Source: Paenibacillus sp. FSL R5-0766
GTDB taxonomy: Bacteria; Bacillota; Bacilli; Paenibacillales; Paenibacillaceae
NCBI RefSeq assembly: GCF_037971845.1
Contig: NZ_CP150227.1
Coordinates: 5,084,001-5,148,000, forward strand
DNA length: 64,000 nt
Direction: 5' to 3'
Position numbers and translations under genes: made by a program. Numbering within the stretch: position 1 is the stretch's first letter; each line of letters starts with the position of its first letter. Shown here piece after piece: positions 57,990 through 64,000 of this stretch. The notes beneath the pieces were generated by a model. It ran no database searches. It was given only the letters and a program-made list of their open reading frames with translations, and was not told where the DNA came from.

Positions 57990-58869
57990 TGGCTTTTCCC
58001 TCCTCGTAGTGCACCCATAGCGCCGATGAACGGAATACAACAAGTGTCAACGCCATGATGATGATGAATAGTACCCAGGCAATCGCCGATGCATATCCCA
58101 TTTTGTAGAATTGGAATGCATTCTGGAATAGGTAGGGAACAACCATCTGACTTGAATTGTCAGGTCCCCCGGCAGTAACGATGAATACCTGCGCGAAGGT
58201 CTGGAGCGCTCCAATCATGCCAGTCACGAGATTGAAGAAAATGACGGGAGTCAACATTGGGAATGTAATATGGAAGAACGATTGTGTACTTTTCGCCCCA
58301 TCGATGGCAGCGGCCTCGTACAGTTCCTGTGGAATGCCTTTCATCCCTGCAAGCAGCAATACCACGCCACCACCCACACCCCATAAGGACATGAGAATCA
58401 ATGCAGGCTTAACCCAGTTGGGATCAAGAAGCCAGGCAGGACCCTGAATACCGAAGATCGCAAGTGCCTGGTTGATCAAACCTTCAGTTGGCGCAAGCAA
58501 GTGGATGAAGAGCAATGAACTCGCAACCACCGGAACAACGGAAGGCAGGTAGAACAGAATACGGAAGAAGGTGATCCCTTTGATTTTTTTGTTGAGGTAA
58601 TATGCAATCCAGAGCGAGATCGACATGCCCAGCGGAATGGATATTAGCGCATAGAAGAATGTATTGCCGACGGATTTCCAGAAGATCGGATCATCGGTCA
58701 GTAGCGTTTTGTAGTTGTCGATACCGATGAATTCAGGGGACTGGAACAGATCCCAATTCGTGAAGCTCATATAGATGGAAAACAGGATCGGACCCAGGGT
58801 CAGCCCCAGAAACCCGATCAGCCAAGGCGAGATGAAGATGTAGAACCATTTCCCGTCCTTTTTTCTCAC
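57982..58869 (-). CDS. Carbohydrate ABC transporter permease (MalF-like)
   Basis: A 295-residue permease with six helices, beginning VRKKDGKWFYIFISPWLIGF. The EAA loop is LYEAAAIDGAKSTQSFFHIT. The GTG at 58869 is chosen because GGGAGGGCTTAAC precedes it; the longer frame is not family-like. It forms the channel with the downstream MalG-like subunit. Confidence 0.9.
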   Translation of the reverse strand: MRKKDGKWFYIFISPWLIGFLGLTLGPILFSIYMSFTNWDLFQSPEFIGIDNYKTLLTDDPIFWKSVGNTFFYALISIPLGMSISLWIAYYLNKKIKGITFFRILFYLPSVVPVVASSLLFIHLLAPTEGLINQALAIFGIQGPAWLLDPNWVKPALILMSLWGVGGGVVLLLAGMKGIPQELYEAAAIDGAKSTQSFFHITFPMLTPVIFFNLVTGMIGALQTFAQVFIVTAGGPDNSSQMVVPYLFQNAFQFYKMGYASAIAWVLFIIIMALTLVVFRSSALWVHYEEGKANE

Positions 58870-58970
58870 GTTAAGCCCTCCCATGACGCAGAGAGCAGAT
58901 GAAACCCGCATTCACGCCGATTCCACCTGTCCTGCTGTCGCTGCTATTTGTGCATGTTCAGAAAAATCCT

Positions 58971-60242
58971 CTATTTGTAGAGTCTTTCCAGTCCACTCTG
59001 AATTTCGGTTACGGTATCATCAAGCGAGGCTTTGTTATTGAAGTACACACCCAGCTTATCGTTAATGAGTTTCATCATTTCGTTCCATTGTGGATTGAAC
59101 GGTTCTGCATAGATCGTCGATTCACTGAACGCAGCCATGTTGATTTTTTTGCCGCCGTATTCAGCATTCAGGAATTCATCACTGGACAAACCTGCTTTGG
59201 TTGCAGGAGCATCCTGACCAGCTTTGATCATTGGCAGCTGTGCTTCCGGTGTGGTCAGTGCTTCGATGACTTTGAAAGCTTCTTCCTTGTGTTTGGAAGC
59301 GTTGGTAATCGTTAACCCGTTAAAGAATGCGTTCGTTTCGCCCCATACCGGAGAGATATCCCAATTAATGCCTTCCACCTTGGCAAGTGAACCGATGTTC
59401 CAGAACCCTGTCGTTTCCATAGCGATCTTGCCTTGAGCGAACAACGGATCGGCTCCGATATTCCCCATGTCGGCAATCTCGGTTGGCGTTGGTCCCGCAC
59501 CGTGTGTGAAGGTCAGGTCATTCATGAATTGTAATGCTTTCCGCACAGGCTCTGTATTGAAGGTTGGTTTACCACTCTCATCGAACAATGAGCCACCGTT
59601 CTGGTAGATCAGCTGCATCCATTGCGGCCACCAGCTACCTGGGTAGTAACCCCATTGAACCGTTTTGCCATTCTCCTTCACCGTCAGCTTCTGCGCTGCC
59701 GCCATCAGATCGTCCTGCGTCCAATCTTTGGTTGGGTATTCCACCCCAGCCTTGTCAAACAGATCTTTGTTATAAAAGAGAACCATCGCACCTGCTCGAT
59801 CCGGCAAACCAAATTGTTTGCCATCATACTTCATCAGGTTTGCGATATCATCGGAATAACGCTCGGACATGTTCACATTGTTCGCCTGAATCATGTCATC
59901 CAGCGGTATAATCTGATTCTTGGAGGCGTAAGCCTGATAGTTCTCGGCAATCATCATGATGTCCGGTGCCGTTCCTCCGGCGATCATGGTCTGTACCTTC
60001 TGGTCATAATCTCCTGCAACCACGTTCAGCTTCACGTTAATATCGGGATACGTTTGCTTCACAATGTCGAGTCGTTCCTGATAAATTTTCTTCTCATCCT
60101 CTGAGCCCCAGATCGTCATGCTCAAATCAACCTTGCCACCGGACTCGCCGGAAGAACCGTTTTTACTCCCGCTGCTACAGGCTGTCAGACCCATTACCAT
60201 GACCAGCATCAATAACGAAATGACCTTTAAACTTCTTCTCAT
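58971..60242 (-). CDS. Sugar-binding lipoprotein of ABC transporter
   Basis: A 423-residue cluster-1 solute-binding protein. The signal peptide ends in lipobox LTAC. SMTIWGSEDEKKIYQERLDI, GTAPDIMMIAENYQAYASKN, FNTEPVRKALQFMNDL and FFNGLTITNASKHKEEAFKV are typical of extracellular sugar-binding proteins. It delivers galactan or arabinogalactan oligosaccharides by context. The start follows AGGGGGCGTAACGT. It is the first gene after the promoter/operator array at 60282-60396. Confidence 0.92.
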   Translation of the reverse strand: MRRSLKVISLLMLVMVMGLTACSSGSKNGSSGESGGKVDLSMTIWGSEDEKKIYQERLDIVKQTYPDINVKLNVVAGDYDQKVQTMIAGGTAPDIMMIAENYQAYASKNQIIPLDDMIQANNVNMSERYSDDIANLMKYDGKQFGLPDRAGAMVLFYNKDLFDKAGVEYPTKDWTQDDLMAAAQKLTVKENGKTVQWGYYPGSWWPQWMQLIYQNGGSLFDESGKPTFNTEPVRKALQFMNDLTFTHGAGPTPTEIADMGNIGADPLFAQGKIAMETTGFWNIGSLAKVEGINWDISPVWGETNAFFNGLTITNASKHKEEAFKVIEALTTPEAQLPMIKAGQDAPATKAGLSSDEFLNAEYGGKKINMAAFSESTIYAEPFNPQWNEMMKLINDKLGVYFNNKASLDDTVTEIQSGLERLYK

Positions 60243-60281
60243 ACGTTACGCCCCCTTGAACTAATGAATGGATGACTACAC

Positions 60282-60355
60282 TGAAACCCGTTTCATGAAA
60301 TGGGTTTCATTAAGCTGAAACATAAAACCCGTTCCACTTTATGAAAGGGGTTTCA
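60282..60355. promoter_or_regulatory. Three LacI-type operators before the sugar-binding protein gene
   Basis: TGAAACCCGTTTCA (60282-60295), TGAAATGGGTTTCA (60296-60309, directly abutting the first) and TGAAAGGGGTTTCA (60342-60355) share the palindrome TGAAAN-NN-GTTTCA. They lie between the promoter and the gene start, a position suited to repression by the adjacent LacI protein. Confidence 0.85.
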
Positions 60356-60366
60356 TTTACGCACTC

Positions 60367-60396
60367 ATTATATTTCACCCTTCGAGGAAATGTCAA
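60367..60396 (-). promoter_or_regulatory. Consensus promoter of the ABC transporter operon
   Basis: TTGACA (60391-60396) and TATAAT (60367-60372), both perfect, are 18 bases apart. The predicted start lies next to the operator at 60342-60355. Confidence 0.85.
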
Positions 60397-60422
60397 CGCT
60401 TTCTTTTCCAATTACAGGCCCT

Positions 60423-61451
60423 TTATCTTGCAGTAGGTCCTGTACTTTGACGCACAATCAGCTCCGGTTGCAGAATGATCTGCTTCTTCGGTTTGCCTTG
60501 GTTAATCAGCTCATGCAGCACATCCACAGCCTGTTTGCCAAGCTGATACGTATTCTGGGATACGGTTGTCAGTTCCGGTATAACGGCACTGGCGAGCGGT
60601 GTATCATCGAATCCCACAATGGATATATCCTTCGGAATCGAGAGCCCATGCTCAATCGTTGACTTGATCGCACCAATCGCTGTGTTGTCATTAACGCAGA
60701 TGACTGCGGTGGGTGGATTGTCACGATCCAGCAGTTTGGACATCTCCCGTTTGCCATCGTCGATGGAGAAGCTGCCGAGCAATTGCCGTTCTTTCGGTAT
60801 TTCGAGCCCATGCTCCCGAAGTTTCTTCTGCACAGCTCTGACCTTGACCATGGTGGTGGACAACTCTTTCAGACCGCCAACAAAGGCGATATCCCGATGC
60901 CCCAATTCAAGCAAATGCTCAGCTGCAAGGGCTGCCCCTGCCCCCTCATCCGTGTATACCCGGTGGAACCCGCCTTTGGCAATATTGCCATTGACCAGTA
61001 CAATTGGCATACGCTTGCCCATATCAATCAATTCCTGAGCCATGTCATCCGGACAGACTTGCATGTTAATTCGCCCGCCGAGGAAAATAATCCCGTCTAC
61101 CCGCTTCTCTCGCAGGATGGACAAATATTCAGATTCCCTGTTGTAGTCACCTGCGGTATTGCACAGAAAGAAGGTATACCCCAATCCGCGAGCCTCATTC
61201 TCCGCTCCCCAGAACACTTCCGGGAAGAAGGGATTCGTAATGTCCGGCAGGATGATGGCGATGGTACCCGTCTCTTTCTTGATCAGACTGCGCGCCTGCG
61301 CATTGGGCTGAAACTGGTGTTTTTCAATGATGGACATAATCTTCTCTCGGGTGCTTGCACGCACAGGTGCCGTATCATTCAGTACCCGGGAGACCGTCGC
61401 TACAGATACATTTGCTTCTTTGGCGATGTCGTATATGGTGATCGGTGTCAT
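60423..61451 (-). CDS. LacI-family transcriptional repressor
   Basis: A 342-residue regulator. The N-terminal HTH (ITIYDIAKEANVSVATVSRV) with hinge helix is followed by a sugar-binding domain (GTIAIILPDITNPFFPEVFW, IVGFDDTPLASAVIPELTTV). The start follows AAGGAAGGTTCCGCT. It sits directly upstream of the importer operon, and the same 14-bp palindrome precedes both units, so it most likely represses both and is released by a galactan-derived sugar. Confidence 0.92.
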   Translation of the reverse strand: MTPITIYDIAKEANVSVATVSRVLNDTAPVRASTREKIMSIIEKHQFQPNAQARSLIKKETGTIAIILPDITNPFFPEVFWGAENEARGLGYTFFLCNTAGDYNRESEYLSILREKRVDGIIFLGGRINMQVCPDDMAQELIDMGKRMPIVLVNGNIAKGGFHRVYTDEGAGAALAAEHLLELGHRDIAFVGGLKELSTTMVKVRAVQKKLREHGLEIPKERQLLGSFSIDDGKREMSKLLDRDNPPTAVICVNDNTAIGAIKSTIEHGLSIPKDISIVGFDDTPLASAVIPELTTVSQNTYQLGKQAVDVLHELINQGKPKKQIILQPELIVRQSTGPTAR

Positions 61452-61520
61452 AGCGGAACCTTCCTTTTTCTCTAATTTTCCCTATTTTCCCTGCTTATCA
61501 TACCAGATAAGGAATGGCGA

Positions 61521-61534
61521 TGAAATGGGTTTCA
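61521..61534. promoter_or_regulatory. LacI-type operator before lacI
   Basis: TGAAATGGGTTTCA is identical to the operator at 60296-60309 and overlaps the likely -35 region of lacI (a minus-strand TATGAT lies about 16 bases further on). This indicates autoregulation. Confidence 0.8.
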
Positions 61535-61740
61535 GTGTCGGGCGAATGATTTCACACTGAACCCATAGAAGTTCCGGGTATGACATTCATACGTGAATGG
61601 TTCGTTGCATTACGCATTAGCGTCCATATTTTTACAGTACATGTATGCTTTTCTTTATTTCACCTTCTAATCTGCGTTTATGGTCCATATATTAAAATGT
61701 AAGCGAATTCAATGGAGATTAGAGGAGTGTGAACGACGTC

Positions 61741-62103
61741 ATGATCATTCAAGTCAGTCCGCTGGCAGAAGCAAGACTTACTGAAAAGCTGGGAGATCGA
61801 CCAGGCTATTTCAAATTGTTTTATGATACCGATGGATGCGGTTGTGACGGAATTGCGGTACTTCTGATCTTAAACGAACCGGATAGCGATGATGTTACCG
61901 TAGAAGCGGGGTCGCTTCCCTTTGTAATCAACAAACAGCAGCAGATTTACTTTGAACCCTCTCTGCGTCTGCAATCCGAGCACAGTTTCCCTTCATTCCG
62001 ACTGAGTAGCGATTCCATGATCTATGGCAGTAATGTCAAAGTCCATGATTTACGAGATACCGCAGACGTAGCCCCTCAGCCCACTGGATGGTTTGTACGA
62101 TAA
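61741..62103 (+). CDS. HesB-like / YqkB-type protein
   Basis: A 120-residue protein of the iron-sulfur biogenesis A-type superfamily in its Bacillus YqkB branch. The conserved cysteines appear only as GCGCDGIAVLL near residue 35; the usual C-terminal CxC is missing, so cluster carrying is doubtful. The ATG at 61741 is chosen over a GTG at 61729 that abuts the GAGGAG ribosome site. Single gene. Confidence 0.78.
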   Translation: MIIQVSPLAEARLTEKLGDRPGYFKLFYDTDGCGCDGIAVLLILNEPDSDDVTVEAGSLPFVINKQQQIYFEPSLRLQSEHSFPSFRLSSDSMIYGSNVKVHDLRDTADVAPQPTGWFVR

Positions 62104-62126
62104 ACGTTGAATTAGCACTATAATCA

Positions 62127-62170
62127 AAACCTCCCAATCCCAGATGCTCCGTGGGACGGGAGGTTTTTTA
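62127..62170 (+). terminator. Terminator of the YqkB-like gene
   Basis: AACCTCCC-TCCC pairs with GGGA-GGGAGGTT, followed by TTTTAT. Confidence 0.9.
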
Positions 62171-62213
62171 TCAATTTTATTGAGTTTATTAGGCACTATT
62201 TTTGTGAACATTT

Positions 62214-62245
62214 CATTTGAGTTAACGTTTGCTGTCAGTTCAATT
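62214..62245. repeat. Short stem-loop repeat, copy 2
   Basis: CATTTGAGTTAACGTTTGCT continues into GTCAGTTCAATT, related to the copy at 30095 with G-T pairing in the stem. Confidence 0.45.
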
Positions 62246-62254
62246 TTGCTGAAA

Positions 62255-62680
62255 TTACTTCACAACAATTTCAATTGGGTTCATGGTCATAGAGATATCC
62301 GCGGTCATATCCACAATGAGATTTTGTTTCCCTTTTTTGGTTACTATAAACTCATCTTCAACCTCAACCACTTGACCTAACTTAAACTCAGTTACATATC
62401 CCACATCCGCATAATTACGCTGCTCGTTACTACCGGAGAAGGAAAAACGAATGATAGGTTTTCCATGGGTTACTTCAACAGGTTTAATACCTGTATATTT
62501 TAATGTTCCTTTTACTTTCAATGTCTCACCCGTACTTAAAACTGTTGGTGTTGTGACTTCGAGAATAAAATCAGTTGCTACTACACGTTCAGTAACATTA
62601 TCCTCATTTTTATCGGTTGATGAACACCCAGCTATTGTCATGGATACCGCTAATACCAACATTAAGATGCTATTACTCAT
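62255..62680 (-). CDS. Small lipoprotein, unknown function
   Basis: A 141-residue lipoprotein with signal SILMLVLAVSMTIAGC and an Ig-like beta domain (TTPTVLSTGETLKVKGTLKY to the end). The ATG at 62680 is 14 bases from GAGGTGA, too far. An in-frame ATT nine bases upstream is at ideal spacing and would add I-K, so the true start may be non-standard. No family recognised. Confidence 0.68.
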   Translation of the reverse strand: MSNSILMLVLAVSMTIAGCSSTDKNEDNVTERVVATDFILEVTTPTVLSTGETLKVKGTLKYTGIKPVEVTHGKPIIRFSFSGSNEQRNYADVGYVTEFKLGQVVEVEDEFIVTKKGKQNLIVDMTADISMTMNPIEIVVK

Positions 62681-62760
62681 TTTAATAATTTCGTATCACC
62701 TCTCTCATACTCTAACGAATGATGTATAGAAAGGGTTGCTCAATTTGTTCCTTGGTTTCC

Positions 62761-62792
62761 CTGAACTATCATTTACTGTTAGTTCAATCATG
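62761..62792. repeat. Short stem-loop repeat, copy 3
   Basis: CTGAACTATCATTTACTG then TTAGTTCAATCATG; TGAACTA pairs with TAGTTCA. It lies between the lipoprotein and NUDIX genes. Confidence 0.45.
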
Positions 62793-62794
62793 TA

Positions 62795-63265
62795 TCACAC
62801 GAATTCAATTAACTTCTTATCTATTTCTGCGATATCACCAATCTCCGATGTACCATCCCAAAGGATAATTGAAGAAGCTTCATCGTTTTCAACAAAATCA
62901 TCAAGTTGGCACAATTCACCCATGAACAGAGCTCCATACTCCGTCCGTTCGGGTCCATGAAAACTTGGCTGGAGTCTAAACTTCATTAGCCCTTTGAATT
63001 CAGCCGTATCCATATTTTGATTGGTTTCCTCAAACAATTCTCTAATTACACATTGTTCCGCATTCTCTCCAGCTTCAATAATACCACCTGGAAGTTCCCA
63101 GTTGTTTCTCCACTTATTATGCATGAATAGATATTTTCCTTGGCACTTCACCACAATTAGAGCATGTGTTAGTGGAGCATCCAGTGTGCTTGTAATGACC
63201 TTATCGTATTCGATACGAATAAATTCCAAAAAAATGTTACCTTTTGAATCTGTCACGATTGCCAT
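62795..63265 (-). CDS. NUDIX hydrolase
   Basis: A 156-residue pyrophosphohydrolase of nucleoside-diphosphate derivatives. The NUDIX box reads GGIIEAGENAEQCVIRELFE then ETN; the usual final glycine is replaced by asparagine, while the metal-binding glutamates are kept. The ATG at 63265 follows GGAGGAGTAAAA; the longer frame runs through the leader. Expression may be attenuated by the structured leader upstream. Substrate unknown. Confidence 0.82.
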   Translation of the reverse strand: MAIVTDSKGNIFLEFIRIEYDKVITSTLDAPLTHALIVVKCQGKYLFMHNKWRNNWELPGGIIEAGENAEQCVIRELFEETNQNMDTAEFKGLMKFRLQPSFHGPERTEYGALFMGELCQLDDFVENDEASSIILWDGTSEIGDIAEIDKKLIEFV

Positions 63266-63288
63266 TTTTACTCCTCCATTTCTTTTGT

Positions 63289-63330
63289 AAAAAAAATAAA
63301 AAAACGCGCTAGACCTTAGTCCTGCGCGTT
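63289..63330 (-). terminator. Terminator-like hairpin in the NUDIX leader
   Basis: AACGCGC pairs with GCGCGTT around a loop of about 16 bases and is followed by TTTTTATTTTTTT, only 25 bases before the NUDIX start. In this position it would end its own gene's leader transcript unless disrupted. Confidence 0.7.
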
Positions 63331-63465
63331 CATATCTCACAGGATGGGGAGCGCGAATAGCGTTAACCCACCCCAAATTTTTTAGGAATGGATTAACGCT
63401 TTTCATGATGGTGAGATTGTTTTAATTCTTGAATTAACATCTGTCATTCTCCTAATCATCAATAT
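63331..63465 (-). promoter_or_regulatory. Structured leader upstream of the NUDIX gene
   Basis: A promoter TTGACT (63496-63501), 18 bases, TATCAT (63472-63477) predicts a 200-base leader. It contains a long interrupted stem (63447-63462 with 63404-63416), an inner TTAATTC-AA-GAATTAA hairpin, and AGCGTTAATCC (63390-63400) pairing with GGGTTAACGCT (63359-63369), then the terminator. The layout resembles a riboswitch or T-box; GGGGTGGGTTAACGC is only distantly like the T-box motif. Confidence 0.45.
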
Positions 63466-63535
63466 ATGGAAATGATACCCACCTTAGCACTTTAGAGTCA
63501 AGTATATAATTTTGCTGATTTACCAATAACGTAAC

Positions 63536-63556
63536 CTTCCCGTTAGTTCATTCCCA
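63536..63556. repeat. Short stem-loop repeat, copy 4 (partial)
   Basis: AACCTTCCCGTTAGTTCATT matches the right half of the repeat at 30095. It overlaps the end of the zinc-ribbon gene. Confidence 0.35.
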
Positions 63557-63727
63557 CTCTTTCCAAAAGGTCCATCCTCCATCTCTTAGCGAGAAAAGTG
63601 ATTTACACTGCTTACATCTTAAAATTGAACCAGAAGGATATTTTGGATTATCGATATACAGTTTGGGAACACATTTCTCGTAGCCACACTTTGGGCAAAT
63701 CTGTCTCATGCTTTTCTTTGTTTTCAA
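63548..63727 (-). CDS. 59-residue zinc-ribbon protein
   Basis: The TTG at 63727 is preceded by GAGGT at 6-base spacing. It begins MKTKKSMRQICPKCGYEKCV and later has RCKQCKSLFSLRDGGWTFWK. CPKC and CKQC, separated by about 25 residues, form a clear zinc ribbon. No domain is attached. An internal ATG at 63709 would shorten it by six residues but lacks a good ribosome site. Function unknown; such proteins often bind RNA polymerase, ribosomes or nucleic acid. Confidence 0.72.
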   Translation of the reverse strand: MKTKKSMRQICPKCGYEKCVPKLYIDNPKYPSGSILRCKQCKSLFSLRDGGWTFWKEWE

Positions 63728-64000
63728 CTTCTTACCTCGATTTATTTATATATTTTCTTTATTCTAGCTCATTCATTGAACTAAACTGTCCTTTAGCTGA
63801 ACAAAAACAACCGATCACGTGAACTGTACCTCCATTGTTAGTCGTGTTTAACAAATGGGGTGCAGCTCACAAGCTGATCGACTGCTGTCTGAGGTTTATT
63901 GAGTTACCGTATACTTTTAGTGTAACAAATGACGACGAATATAATTTGACACTTCAGTATCATCAAAAACCGAAATGCTTTTCAACTTCCAGTAACATCT
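63728..64000. other. Right-edge gap with two stem-loop repeat copies
   Basis: No gene is supported. Two members of the short repeat occur: TTGAACTAAACTGTCCTTTA near 63776 (the arms ACTAAA/TTTAG pair) and TTATTGAGTTACCGTATACT near 63897. A small inverted repeat AGCTCACAAGCT lies near 63864. Nothing else was seen. Confidence 0.4.

Noticed and set aside
57144..60242. ABC ATPase gene expected in the sugar transporter operon
   Set aside because: None found; multi-sugar systems of this class normally borrow a shared ATPase encoded elsewhere.
63331..63400. True T-box leader
   Set aside because: GGGGTGGGTTAACGC is only loosely like the AGGGTGGNACCGCG motif, and no specifier loop or AGTA bulge could be identified.

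Overview
The window looks like chromosome of a spore-forming, plant-polysaccharide-degrading Firmicute, most likely Paenibacillus. The support is moderate overall GC, strong AGGAGG-type ribosome sites with frequent TTG/GTG starts, an S-layer-anchored (SLH) esterase, a LicT/BglP beta-glucoside system, a bacterial expansin, meso-diaminopimelate dehydrogenase and an unusual density of secreted glycosidases. I saw no rRNA, tRNA, CRISPR array or prophage. One IS110-type insertion sequence is present.

Layout. 0-5 kb: edge of a membrane protein, a secreted PL1 pectate lyase, then an AraC regulator divergent from a GH42 beta-galactosidase. 5-9.3 kb: an ECF sigma/anti-sigma pair and a five-gene minus-strand cluster resembling toxin-immunity genes (SUKH, DUF6386-like and others) with no toxin in view; its last gene appears frameshifted. 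9.4-14.6 kb: PilZ protein, IS110 element with a candidate bridge RNA, NCS2 permease with an ankyrin protein, LysR regulator. 14.6-22.7 kb: a beta-glucoside regulon (PTS EIIBCA, LicT, two GH1 6-phospho-beta-glucosidases, SLH esterase) with three LicT antiterminator/terminator modules. 22.7-29.3 kb: SUFU-domain protein, GAF-LuxR regulator, lipoprotein, acetyltransferase, ROK regulator, a 38-residue membrane protein, and a 66-residue protein whose promoter contains a LexA box. 29.5-48 kb: mostly housekeeping or single genes (P-loop kinase, cyclase, PfpI, oxidoreductase, PhzF, hydrolases, expansin, KhtTU-like K+/H+ antiporter with a GreA-like protein, glutamate dehydrogenase, DAP dehydrogenase, ExoA, GNAT, MTOX/MSOX oxidase).

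48-61.5 kb: a coherent type II arabinogalactan locus, all on the minus strand: LacI repressor, sugar-binding lipoprotein, two ABC permeases, membrane-anchored GH30, cytoplasmic GH35 beta-galactosidase, secreted GH43-CBM42 arabinofuranosidase and secreted GH30-CBM13. The proposed flow is: the GH30 enzymes cut beta-1,6-galactan side chains, GH43 removes arabinose, the ABC system imports oligosaccharides and GH35 splits them. A 14-bp LacI operator occurs three times just downstream of a near-perfect promoter for the importer and once before lacI. 61.6-64 kb: YqkB-like protein, lipoprotein, NUDIX hydrolase with a structured leader, and a 59-residue zinc-ribbon protein.

Two dispersed repeat families stand out. 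One is a palindromic MITE-like element of about 190-225 bp in four copies (35.7, 50.0, 55.1 and 55.3 kb), three of them inside the arabinogalactan locus. The other is a short stem-loop of about 33 bp, with up to six copies, mainly in the last 2 kb.
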